DNA of 64,000 nucleotides from NCBI RefSeq assembly GCF_014647375.1, contig NZ_BMPB01000016.1, positions 124,001 through 188,000 of the forward strand, written 5' to 3'. Position numbers and translations under genes: made by a program. Origin of the DNA: Parabacteroides faecis (GTDB lineage Bacteria > Bacteroidota > Bacteroidia > Bacteroidales > Tannerellaceae). Position 1 is the stretch's first letter. Each line of letters starts with the position of its first letter. Below are positions 17,176-27,025 of this stretch, in pieces. The notes below the pieces were generated by a model. That model made no database searches and was not told the DNA's origin. It saw nothing but the letters and a program-made list of their open reading frames with translations.

Positions 17176-19359
17176 ATGGCGAAGAAGGATAGTATAACTG
17201 AGCATTTAAAGACTCATTTTGGTTTTGATACCTTTAAAGGAAATCAGAAAGCAATCATTGAAAATGTGCTGGCCGGGAATGATACCTTTGTGTTGATGCC
17301 CACCGGTGGAGGTAAGTCTCTCTGTTACCAGTTGCCTTCTATTATGATGGAAGGTACGGCGATCGTAATTTCCCCCCTGATCGCTCTGATGAAGAATCAG
17401 GTGGATGCCATGCGTAATTTCAGCGAAGAAGACGGAGTGGCCCATTTTATTAATTCATCACTGAATAAGTCGGCGATCGACCAGGTGAAGGAAGATATTA
17501 TGGCTGGCCGAACGAAGCTGCTTTATGTTGCTCCCGAATCACTGACAAAGGAAGAAAATGTCGAATTCCTGCGCAATGTGAAAATCTCATTTTACGCAGT
17601 GGATGAGGCCCATTGTATCTCTGAATGGGGGCATGATTTCCGCCCGGAATACCGGCGGATACGTCCGATCATCAATGAGATAGGAAAACGTCCGTTGATT
17701 GCGCTGACTGCTACCGCGACTCCGAAGGTACAACATGATATCCAGAAAAACCTGGGTATGATAGATGCTTCAGTTTTCAAATCCTCCTTTAACCGTTCTA
17801 ATTTATATTACGAAGTTCGTCCGAAGGATGAAAATATAGACCGCGAGATCATTAAATATATTAAAGCCAACGAAGGTAAATCGGGTATTGTTTATTGTCT
17901 GAGCCGCAAGAAGGTAGAGGAGTTTGCCGATATTCTGAAGGCAAACGGGATCAAAGCGCTTGCTTATCATGCCGGAATGGATTCGCAACAACGGTCGGCC
18001 AATCAGGATGCGTTCCTGTTGGAAAAAGCAGACGTTATTGTGGCTACTATCGCATTCGGTATGGGGATCGATAAGCCTGACGTGCGTTATGTCATTCATT
18101 ACGATATACCGAAGAGTCTCGAAGGTTATTACCAGGAAACAGGCCGTGCCGGCCGTGATGGCGGCGAAGGGCAGTGTATCGCCTTTTATGCTTATAAGGA
18201 TTTACAGAAGCTGGAGAAGTTTATGCAGGGTAAACCTGTAGCGGAACAGGAGATCGGCAAGCAGCTGTTGCTTGAAACAGCCGCCTATGCTGAAACATCC
18301 GTATGCCGTCGTAAAGTCCTGTTGCATTATTTTGGTGAAGAATACCTGGAAGATAATTGTGGAAATTGTGATAATTGTTTGAACCCCAAAAAGCAAGTGG
18401 AAGCGAAAGAGTTATTGAGTGCGGTACTTGAAGTGATAAGTACTTTAAAAGAAAAATTTAAGGCAGACTATATTGTCAGTATGTTGGTCGGGAATGAGAC
18501 CTCCGAAATTCAATCTTACAAACACAATGAAATGGAAATCTTCGGTTCCGGAACGGACGAAGACGACAAGACCTGGAATGCGGTGATCCGTCAGGCACTG
18601 ATCGCCGGTTATCTGACAAAAGATATCGAGAATTATGGTTTGCTGAAAATATCGCCGAAGGGAAAAGACTTCATGAAGAAACCGGTATCTTTCAAAATAA
18701 CGAAGGATAACGAGTTTGAAGAGGAAGAAGAATCAGAAGTTCCTGTACGCGGGGGGGCTACCTGTGCCGTAGACCCAGTCCTTTATTCTATGATGAAGGA
18801 TTTGCGTAAGAAATTATCCAAACGGTTGGAAGTTCCTCCTTTTGTGATTTTCCAGGATCCGTCATTGGAAGCGATGGCAACGACTTATCCGGTCACTTTG
18901 GATGAGTTGCAGAATATCCCCGGTGTTGGTGCCGGTAAGGCAAAACGCTACGGACAGGAATTCATAACACTGATCAAGAAGCATGTCGAAGAAAATGAGA
19001 TCGAACGTCCGGAAGATTTGCGTGTCCGTACTGTAGCCAATAAGTCGAAGCTGAAAGTTTCCATTATCCAACGGATCGACCGGAAGGTTGCCCTGGATGA
19101 GATCGCATTGACGAATGGCCTTGAATTTAACGAATTGCTGGATGAGATCGAAGCGATCGTTTATTCGGGAACACGTATCAATATCGATTACTTTGTAAAT
19201 GATGTGATGGATGAAGATCACATAGAAGATATCTATGAATATTTCAAGGATTCCGAAACGGATGACCTGGAAGATGCGATCGAAGAATTAGGCGGCGATT
19301 ATACGGAAGAAGAAATTCGTCTGGTACGCATTAAGTTCCTTTCCGAGATGGCCAATTAA
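17176..19359 (+). CDS. recQ: ATP-dependent DNA helicase RecQ
   Basis: The 727-residue 3'-5' helicase acts in recombination and fork repair. Visible motifs are motif I PTGGGKSLCYQLP, motif II VDEAHCISEWGHDFRP, and motif VI QETGRAGRDG. The zinc-binding RQC region has CRRKVLLHYFGE and CGNCDNC. An HRDC-type domain (about 530-610) and an extra C-terminal helical region follow. This long form is usual in Bacteroidetes. A run of seven Gs at 18751-18757 lies in the linker between RQC and HRDC, but the frame is intact across it. Confidence 0.95.
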   Translation: MAKKDSITEHLKTHFGFDTFKGNQKAIIENVLAGNDTFVLMPTGGGKSLCYQLPSIMMEGTAIVISPLIALMKNQVDAMRNFSEEDGVAHFINSSLNKSAIDQVKEDIMAGRTKLLYVAPESLTKEENVEFLRNVKISFYAVDEAHCISEWGHDFRPEYRRIRPIINEIGKRPLIALTATATPKVQHDIQKNLGMIDASVFKSSFNRSNLYYEVRPKDENIDREIIKYIKANEGKSGIVYCLSRKKVEEFADILKANGIKALAYHAGMDSQQRSANQDAFLLEKADVIVATIAFGMGIDKPDVRYVIHYDIPKSLEGYYQETGRAGRDGGEGQCIAFYAYKDLQKLEKFMQGKPVAEQEIGKQLLLETAAYAETSVCRRKVLLHYFGEEYLEDNCGNCDNCLNPKKQVEAKELLSAVLEVISTLKEKFKADYIVSMLVGNETSEIQSYKHNEMEIFGSGTDEDDKTWNAVIRQALIAGYLTKDIENYGLLKISPKGKDFMKKPVSFKITKDNEFEEEEESEVPVRGGATCAVDPVLYSMMKDLRKKLSKRLEVPPFVIFQDPSLEAMATTYPVTLDELQNIPGVGAGKAKRYGQEFITLIKKHVEENEIERPEDLRVRTVANKSKLKVSIIQRIDRKVALDEIALTNGLEFNELLDEIEAIVYSGTRINIDYFVNDVMDEDHIEDIYEYFKDSETDDLEDAIEELGGDYTEEEIRLVRIKFLSEMAN

Positions 19360-19381
19360 TACACGGATCATTTCCGATCGG

Positions 19382-19431
19382 AATTAAAAAGGTTCCTTCC
19401 CGCAAACAAAAGGGAAGGGGCCTTTTTAATT
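19382..19431 (+). terminator. Strong terminator after recQ
   Basis: A 20-bp stem (19382-19401 with 19412-19431) contains two G-U pairs, has a 10-nt loop and AT-rich ends (AATTAAAAAGG and CCTTTTTAATT). It works as an intrinsic terminator in either direction. Confidence 0.85.
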
Positions 19432-19457
19432 TTCTTTCGAAAGGATTTTTTTAATCG

Positions 19458-19488
19458 TTGCATAGTTCCCGGAAAAATCGTATATTTG
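19458..19488 (+). promoter_or_regulatory. Promoter of guaB
   Basis: A TTG at 19458-19460 is followed after 20 bases by TATATTTG at 19481-19488, a near-full match to the Bacteroidetes promoter. The guaB ATG is 29 bases further on. No purine riboswitch structure is visible in this short leader. Confidence 0.8.
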
Positions 19489-19505
19489 CGCGCAATAATT
19501 TTTAA

Positions 19506-20993
<1,488 letters not shown>

Positions 20994-21022
20994 TAAATGC
21001 GCATAAATGCCGTTATATAAAA

Positions 21023-21080
21023 AACACTAATTTAATAGGGTAGCATACTTTTTGGGGATGCTATCCGTTAGATTAGTGTT
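21023..21080 (+). terminator. Hairpin after guaB
   Basis: AACACTAAT (21023-21031) pairs with ATTAGTGTT (21072-21080) outside, and GGGTAGCATA pairs with TGCTATCC inside, around a TTTTTGGGG-containing loop. The T run after it doubles as the -7 box of the next gene (TATTTTTG, 21080-21087). Confidence 0.7.
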
Positions 21081-21087
21081 ATTTTTG
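21080..21087 (+). promoter_or_regulatory. -7 box for the SurA/PpiC operon
   Basis: TATTTTTG fits TAnnTTTG and lies 33 bases before the ATG at 21121. No TTTG at 19-21 bases upstream; the nearest, at 21051-21054, is 25 bases away, so the promoter is probable but not canonical. Confidence 0.5.
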
Positions 21088-21120
21088 TAATGTGTACGTA
21101 GTATGATAAACGGATTTTTG

Positions 21121-22692
21121 ATGAAAAAGTTACTTGTATTATCTTTATTATTCGCTTGTTTAACCGGAGAAGCCGCTAATAAGGCAGACTCTGTAGTAAT
21201 GACTGTGGCAGGAAAACAGGTTCTCTTGGACGAATTTGTTTTTATGGCGCGGAAGAATGGTGAAGTTAATTTATCTGATCGTAAATCGTTGGAAAATTAT
21301 GTGGAGTTATATAAGAACTTCAAATTGAAAGTGGCAGCTGCAGAAGCAGAAGGCCTCGACAAAACGAAAGAGTTTACCGACGAGCTGGAAGGATACCGCG
21401 CTCAGTTGACATCGAGTTACTTATCGGATAAGGAAGGGGAAGATGCTGCTGTCCGTGCAGAATACGATCGCCTGGGAGAGGTGCTGGAATTAAGCCATAT
21501 TCTCTTTCGTCTGCCCGAGAAAACGGTTTCGAAAGATACGGTTGCCGTCTACGAGAGAGCGATGAAGGCTTATGAACGTATAAAAAACGGAGAAGATATA
21601 GCCGCTGTCGGTCAGGAACTAACCAAGCTGGACTCAACAAAGCAGACCGGGTACGAGTATGCGCGTTGCCTGTTGCCTATGCAGACGATAAAAGCATTTG
21701 AAAATCAGGCATACGCTATGAAGCCGGGTGAGTTATCCATGCCCGTTCGTACTACTTTGGGATTTCATATCATCAAATTACATAGCCGCAAACCCAATCC
21801 CGGAATGCGCCACGTTGCCCATATTCTGATCCCGTTCCAGAAAGACTCTGTCACCCGTAGCGATAGCGAAACGCTTGCTCTGGCTGAAGAGGTTTATCAG
21901 AAAGTACAGAATGGTGCTGATTTCGGGGAGCTGGCAGAGGAAAATTCTTCGGATGGTGCTTCTGCACGGAAGGGGGGAGAATTACCCTGGTTCGGTGTCG
22001 GAGAGATGGTCGAACCGTTTGAGAAAGCCGCCTTTGCTCTGAATACTCCGGGCGAGTTGTCTAAACCTGTTAAAACACGTTTCGGCTATCATATCATCAA
22101 ACTGATCGGCAAAAGCGGAATACCCTCTTTTGAAGAAAAGAAAAAATCCTGGTCACGTCTGATGGCACAGGGAGAACGTAATTTTGAATATTATAAGGCG
22201 TTCGACGAACGGATGAAAAAAGAATACGGGTATGTATTCTATCCGGAAGCTTATGACGAACTGGTTGCTTTGTGCAATGATCATTTTCCGACCGATAAGG
22301 AATTCTATGAAAAGGCTAAGGATATGAATAAGACGCTGATCCATCTGGTGGATACGGATTTTCCGCAGAGCGAATTTGCCTATTATATCCAGCGTTGTCC
22401 GTTCTCGACAAAAACGTATGCCGGTGATTTTATGCAGGAGGTATTCGATTTGTTCGTACGCGATATTGTAACTACGTCAGAACGCAAAAATCTTATCACG
22501 AAGCATCCTGAATTTACACATCTCATGCAGGAATATCGTGATGGCATCCTGTTGTTCAATATCAGTAACCGGCAAGTCTGGAGTAAACCTGCCGCCGAGC
22601 AACCTGAGTTGGAAAAAGCCTGGTTGAAGGAGTTGAACAAGGAATATCCTGTTACGATTAATTGGAAATTGTTGAAAAAACTAAAGAAATAA
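21121..22692 (+). CDS. Periplasmic PpiC-type peptidyl-prolyl isomerase with two parvulin domains
   Basis: From the ATG at 21121 the product is 523 residues with a signal peptide (KKLLVLSLLFACLTGEAA). Two consecutive parvulin rotamase domains are visible, each with the closing GYHIIKL or GFHIIKL strand and a GGELPWFGVGEMVEPF-like centre in the second. The remaining C-terminal 170 residues are helical. It is the first of three SurA-like genes in a row; together they probably assist folding of outer-membrane proteins. An ATG at 21103 is also in frame but would put a hydrophilic stretch before the signal peptide. Confidence 0.9.
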   Translation: MKKLLVLSLLFACLTGEAANKADSVVMTVAGKQVLLDEFVFMARKNGEVNLSDRKSLENYVELYKNFKLKVAAAEAEGLDKTKEFTDELEGYRAQLTSSYLSDKEGEDAAVRAEYDRLGEVLELSHILFRLPEKTVSKDTVAVYERAMKAYERIKNGEDIAAVGQELTKLDSTKQTGYEYARCLLPMQTIKAFENQAYAMKPGELSMPVRTTLGFHIIKLHSRKPNPGMRHVAHILIPFQKDSVTRSDSETLALAEEVYQKVQNGADFGELAEENSSDGASARKGGELPWFGVGEMVEPFEKAAFALNTPGELSKPVKTRFGYHIIKLIGKSGIPSFEEKKKSWSRLMAQGERNFEYYKAFDERMKKEYGYVFYPEAYDELVALCNDHFPTDKEFYEKAKDMNKTLIHLVDTDFPQSEFAYYIQRCPFSTKTYAGDFMQEVFDLFVRDIVTTSERKNLITKHPEFTHLMQEYRDGILLFNISNRQVWSKPAAEQPELEKAWLKELNKEYPVTINWKLLKKLKK

Positions 22693-22705
22693 GAAAGAGA
22701 AGGTT

Positions 22706-23560
22706 ATGAAGTATTGCTTCATTTTTATAGCATTCGTATCTTTGCTGTGTTCTTGTAAACGGACCCAGCCTACCGATGATGCGGATGTGCTGGTAAGAGT
22801 GAAGGACCGGACGTTGAAACGTTCGGAAGTGGTTAGTCTGATTCCGCGGGGGGCGTCCTCTGCGGATAGTTTGTTGTTAGCCGAAAGCTTTGTAAAAAAG
22901 TGGGTCAAGGATGCACTGGTTTACGAAGTTGCCCAGCGGAACCTGGGAAACGAAAAGGAAGAGGTCGACAAGCTGGTAGAAGAATACCGCCATTCGCTGG
23001 TCCGTTACCGGTATCAGGAGCGCCTGATCAAAGAAAAGTTGTCGGCTGATATCCGCGAAAGCGATAAGCTGAACTATTATGAAGAGAATCAGAAAAAGTT
23101 TACACTCGACAAAGCCCTGATCAAAGGACTTTTCCTGAAAATACCGGTGGATGCTCCCGGTTTATCGGATGTAAAGGGGTGGTACAAATCGACTTCTGAG
23201 GCTTCTTTGGAAAAAATTGAGAAGTATAGTGTGCAGAATGCCGCTATTTATGACTACTTTTACGACAAATGGGTGGATTTTGACGAGGTGATGGATAATA
23301 TCCCCGTTCATGTATCCAATCCGAATGCTTATCTGAAGGCGAACAAGTTCGTGGAAGTGGCCGATAGTAGTTATTGCTATCTGCTGAATATCAAGGAGTA
23401 TCTTTCGGAAGGGAGTGTGGCTCCGTATGATTATGCAAGTTCGCAGATCACAGAGATGCTGATCAATCAGCGGAAAGTGGATTTTTTGAAGACGTTTGAA
23501 GAAGAGTTATATAAAGATGGAATCAGAGGAGGTGATGTAAAGTTTTATACGGAACCGTAA
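22706..23560 (+). CDS. SurA-like lipoprotein lacking a parvulin domain
   Basis: The 284-residue product has a lipoprotein signal ending in LLCSCKR (lipobox CSC region). The rest is helical and Lys/Glu-rich, like the N-terminal chaperone part of SurA/PpiC proteins (VKKWVKDALVYEVAQRN, YYEENQKKF). No rotamase motif is seen, so it is likely a chaperone only. It lies 13 bases after one PpiC protein gene and 21 bases before another. Confidence 0.8.
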   Translation: MKYCFIFIAFVSLLCSCKRTQPTDDADVLVRVKDRTLKRSEVVSLIPRGASSADSLLLAESFVKKWVKDALVYEVAQRNLGNEKEEVDKLVEEYRHSLVRYRYQERLIKEKLSADIRESDKLNYYEENQKKFTLDKALIKGLFLKIPVDAPGLSDVKGWYKSTSEASLEKIEKYSVQNAAIYDYFYDKWVDFDEVMDNIPVHVSNPNAYLKANKFVEVADSSYCYLLNIKEYLSEGSVAPYDYASSQITEMLINQRKVDFLKTFEEELYKDGIRGGDVKFYTEP

Positions 23561-23581
23561 TTTGTAACTTATAAAGGTAAT

Positions 23582-24952
23582 ATGATGAAAAAGATTTTAA
23601 CTGTATTCTTTCTTGCCTGCTTATCTTGTGTGGCAATGGCACAGGATAAGGATAATGTGATTGATGAGATAGTGTGGGTGGTAGGAGATGATGCTATTTT
23701 ACGTTCGGACGTAGAAGCGAGACGTTTGTTTATGCAGAACGAAGGACAGCGTCTGGATGGCGATCCCTATTGTGCGATTCCTGAGCAGATGGCAATACAG
23801 AAATTGTACCTGAACCAGGCGAAGATCGATAGTATCGAGGCCAGTGAAAGCCAGGTGATACAACAGGCCGACCAGTGGATAAACTGGGCGATCAACCAGA
23901 TCGGATCGAGGGAAAAGCTAGAGGAATATTACGGAAAGAAGGTTTCGCAGATCAGAGACGAGCAAAAGGAACAGTTCCGCGAACAGCAGATCGTATCGGA
24001 AATGCAGCGTAACCTGATCGGTGAGATCAAACTGACTCCTTCCGAGATCCGTAAGTTCTATAACCAGTTGGCGAAAGACAGCCTTCCGACTATCCCGACA
24101 ACGGTGGAAGTGCAGATCATTACGTTTGAACCGAAGATTCCGTTTGACGTAACTGATGCCATCAAGGCCCGTCTGCGCGATTTTACTGAACAGATCAATA
24201 GCGGTAAGATGGAATTTTCCACATTGGCCCGTTTATATTCGGAAGACCCTGCTTCTGCACCCCGTGGTGGTGAAATGGGATTTATGAGTAAGACAGACCT
24301 GGTGCCCGAGTTTGCAAATGTGGCATTCAACCTGTCTGACCCGAAACGTGTGTCGCAAGTCGTTCAGACTGAATATGGATACCATATCATCCAGTTGATC
24401 GAAAAACGTGGTAACCGTATCAATTGCCGCCATATTCTGTTAAGGCCGAAAGTATCTGAAAAGGAACTGACAGAGGCCACAGTGCGTATGGATTCCCTGT
24501 ATACGGATCTGAAAGCCGACAAATTCTCGTTCGAGGAAGCCGCTACATTCGTTTCCTATGATAAAGACACCCGTAACAACAAGGGATTGATGGTTAATCA
24601 GAACCATGAAGGAAATAATTACGGTACTCCGAAGTTTGAAATGCAGGAACTTCCCCAGGAAGTAGGTAAGATTGTATATGATATGCAGGTGGGTGACATC
24701 TCCAAGCCATTTACCATGATTACCGACAAACAAAAGGAAGTGGTTGCTATCGTGAAACTGAAATCCCGTACAGAACAACATAAGGCAAATCTTTCTGATG
24801 ACTTCCAGGCAATGAAGAATTTGGTGGAACAACGGAAAAGAGAAGAATTATTGGACGAGTGGATCAAGAAAAAGCAAAAGTCAACCTATGTACGTATTGC
24901 CGAAGGATGGCGTAATTGCGATTTCAAGTATCCGGGTTGGGTGAAAGAATGA
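23582..24952 (+). CDS. SurA-type periplasmic chaperone/peptidyl-prolyl isomerase
   Basis: The 456-residue protein has a signal peptide (KILTVFFLACLSCVAMAQ), an N-terminal SurA chaperone module (DEIVWVVGDDAILRSDVE is the typical first helix-strand unit) and two parvulin domains. The first has RGGEMGFMSKTDLVPEFA and GYHIIQLIEKRG. It should chaperone beta-barrel proteins through the periplasm. The gene ends in the ATGA overlap with the OstA-like gene, so outer-membrane protein and LPS assembly functions are co-expressed. Confidence 0.92.
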   Translation: MMKKILTVFFLACLSCVAMAQDKDNVIDEIVWVVGDDAILRSDVEARRLFMQNEGQRLDGDPYCAIPEQMAIQKLYLNQAKIDSIEASESQVIQQADQWINWAINQIGSREKLEEYYGKKVSQIRDEQKEQFREQQIVSEMQRNLIGEIKLTPSEIRKFYNQLAKDSLPTIPTTVEVQIITFEPKIPFDVTDAIKARLRDFTEQINSGKMEFSTLARLYSEDPASAPRGGEMGFMSKTDLVPEFANVAFNLSDPKRVSQVVQTEYGYHIIQLIEKRGNRINCRHILLRPKVSEKELTEATVRMDSLYTDLKADKFSFEEAATFVSYDKDTRNNKGLMVNQNHEGNNYGTPKFEMQELPQEVGKIVYDMQVGDISKPFTMITDKQKEVVAIVKLKSRTEQHKANLSDDFQAMKNLVEQRKREELLDEWIKKKQKSTYVRIAEGWRNCDFKYPGWVKE

Positions 24953-26694
24953 AAATTGTAAACAAGTTTTTTCTTACAGGACTATTCTGTCTGCTGACGG
25001 TTTGTGTATTTGCACAAACGCAGGATTCTATTCCCGTCAGGCAGGATTCGGTATCTGCTAAAGCTAAGGTCGTTAAACAGGATACGATCCCCGTTAAGGT
25101 GGATACCGCGACTGTTGAACCGCAGAAAAAGATACAGCCTGTAATGAAACAGGATACTATCTCCCGTCAGGGAGAGACACTTACCGCCGATACGGTTACA
25201 CCTCAAAAAACATTGGTGTATCTGATCCATGCCAACACCTTGTCTTTTGATAAGGAAGTCAAGGCGGATGCCCAGTTTTTGCGGGGAGATGTCGTTTTCC
25301 GGCATGACAGTTCATACATGTATTGCGACAGTGCTTACTTTTTTGAGACGACCAACTCGTTGGAAGCTTTCAGCAATGTGCGGATGGAGCAGGGGGATAC
25401 CTTGTTCGTGTATGGAAATTACCTGTTTTATGACGGGAATACGCAGATCGCTTATCTGCGGGAAAATGTTCGTATGGAGAACGGGCAGGTGACGCTTTTT
25501 ACCGATAGCTTGAACTATGAACGTATTCCTGATATCGGTTATTATTTCGACGGAGGTCTGATCGTTGACTCCCTGAATCAGTTGTCTTCTTTCTACGGAC
25601 AATATTCTCCGGGAACGAAGCTGGCTATTTTTAATGATAGCGTACGTCTGGAAAATCCGAATTTCACGCTTTATTCGGATACGCTTCATTACGATACGGA
25701 GTCGAAGATCGCAACTATATTGGGACCTTCCATTATTGTTTCCGACAGCGGAACGATCCACTCTTCCCGTGGATGGTATAATACGGAGACGAATACCGCT
25801 TTGTTGTTGGACCAGTCTGAAGTCTATTCGGGTAACAGGGTCCTGATCGGTGATTCTATTTCGTATGATAAGGATGCCGGTTTTGGTGAGGCATTCGGGA
25901 ATATGTGTCTGCGTGATACAGCCCAGAAAGTGACGCTGGAGGGCCAGTACGGTTTTTATAATGAACGGACGGAGTATGCTTTTGCTACCGACAGTGCACG
26001 TTTCCTGGAGTATTCACAGGGAGATACATTGTATCTGCATGCCGATACACTCGAGATGACGACGATCGATTCGACCGCCCGTGAGATAAAAGCTTTTTAT
26101 GGTGTACGTTTTTATCGTACCGATATGCAAGGTGTTTGTGATTCCATGCAATTTAATTCGCGTGATTCTATATTATATATGTATAAGGATCCGATTCTAT
26201 GGAATGAGCAATATCAGATATCCGGCGATACGATCGTTATTTATATGAATGACAGTACGATCGATTATGCACATGTGATCCAGTATGCGTTTGCGGTGCA
26301 GCATCTCGATTCGTCTTATTATAATCAATTGAAAGGAAATGACCTGAAAGCTTATTTTGAAGGTCAGGCTGTCCGGCAGATCGATGTCGAAGGGAATGCG
26401 GAATCTATCTTCTACCCGCTGGATAATGGGGCGATGATCGGTTTGAATGAGACCAAGAGCGGATTCCTGACAATCTGGGTGAAAGAGAATGCGCTTGAGC
26501 GGTTGAAGATATGGCCCAGTCCGCAGGGAAGTCTTACCCCGATACCCGACTTAAAGCCGGAACAGAAAACGCTGAAGGATTTTTATTGGTTTGATTACCT
26601 GCGTCCGAAAAACAAAGATGATATTTATCAGGTGATGAGAAAGAAGGTTGAAGACGCCCCGGTTCGAAGCAATAAGTTTAAACATGAGCAATAG
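24949..26694 (+). CDS. OstA-like protein, LPS transport periplasmic bridge family
   Basis: From the ATG that overlaps the surA stop (24949) the product is 581 residues with a signal peptide ending at VFAQ. A short Asp/Val/Thr linker of repeated QDT/QDS units follows. The body consists of OstA/LptA-type beta-jellyroll repeats (FDKEVKADAQFLRGDVVFRH, YCDSAYFF, LYLHADTLEM). LptA proteins form the periplasmic bridge for lipopolysaccharide; this long form is typical of Bacteroidetes. A longer frame opens at 24916, inside surA, but has no reason to be used. Confidence 0.9.
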   Translation: MKIVNKFFLTGLFCLLTVCVFAQTQDSIPVRQDSVSAKAKVVKQDTIPVKVDTATVEPQKKIQPVMKQDTISRQGETLTADTVTPQKTLVYLIHANTLSFDKEVKADAQFLRGDVVFRHDSSYMYCDSAYFFETTNSLEAFSNVRMEQGDTLFVYGNYLFYDGNTQIAYLRENVRMENGQVTLFTDSLNYERIPDIGYYFDGGLIVDSLNQLSSFYGQYSPGTKLAIFNDSVRLENPNFTLYSDTLHYDTESKIATILGPSIIVSDSGTIHSSRGWYNTETNTALLLDQSEVYSGNRVLIGDSISYDKDAGFGEAFGNMCLRDTAQKVTLEGQYGFYNERTEYAFATDSARFLEYSQGDTLYLHADTLEMTTIDSTAREIKAFYGVRFYRTDMQGVCDSMQFNSRDSILYMYKDPILWNEQYQISGDTIVIYMNDSTIDYAHVIQYAFAVQHLDSSYYNQLKGNDLKAYFEGQAVRQIDVEGNAESIFYPLDNGAMIGLNETKSGFLTIWVKENALERLKIWPSPQGSLTPIPDLKPEQKTLKDFYWFDYLRPKNKDDIYQVMRKKVEDAPVRSNKFKHEQ

Positions 26695-26719
26695 CATTAA
26701 TTATTAAATTTATTAAGTC

Positions 26720-27025
26720 ATGGCACTTTTCTCATTTTATAATACACGTAAGCCCCGGCAGTTCAATCATAAGCCGATCTATTGGGATCCCCATAAAGAG
26801 GCGATGGAGGAACGCATGCGTAAAATTAAGCGCGAGATGGGAATGGAGGAACCGCTGGAAGATTATAAGCCGCAGATTAAAGGTACTTTCGTTGAAGGTA
26901 CTTCCCATCTGAAAAAAAGCCTTGACAGAGGCGACGATGCACGAAGCCGTAAATATAAGAGTGCTAAACTGGTCTTAGCCATTGCTATCCTCGGGGCATT
27001 ACTTTGGTTTTTATTTTGGTCATGA
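26720..27025 (+). CDS. Conserved small protein with C-terminal membrane helix
   Basis: The 101-residue product is basic and hydrophilic in its first 80 residues (YWDPHKEAMEERMRKIKREM) and ends in one hydrophobic helix (LVLAIAILGALLWFLFWS), so it is tail-anchored with its bulk in the cytoplasm. I know no function. Its stop overlaps the mutL start (ATGA), so the two are translationally coupled. A gene of this size between the OstA-like gene and mutL is, to my knowledge, common in Bacteroidales. Confidence 0.8.
   Translation: MALFSFYNTRKPRQFNHKPIYWDPHKEAMEERMRKIKREMGMEEPLEDYKPQIKGTFVEGTSHLKKSLDRGDDARSRKYKSAKLVLAIAILGALLWFLFWS

Noticed and set aside
18751-18757. Run of seven Gs as a possible slippage site
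   Set aside because: It lies in a linker of RecQ with the frame intact; a run of this length occurs by chance and recQ is not a usual phase-variable gene.
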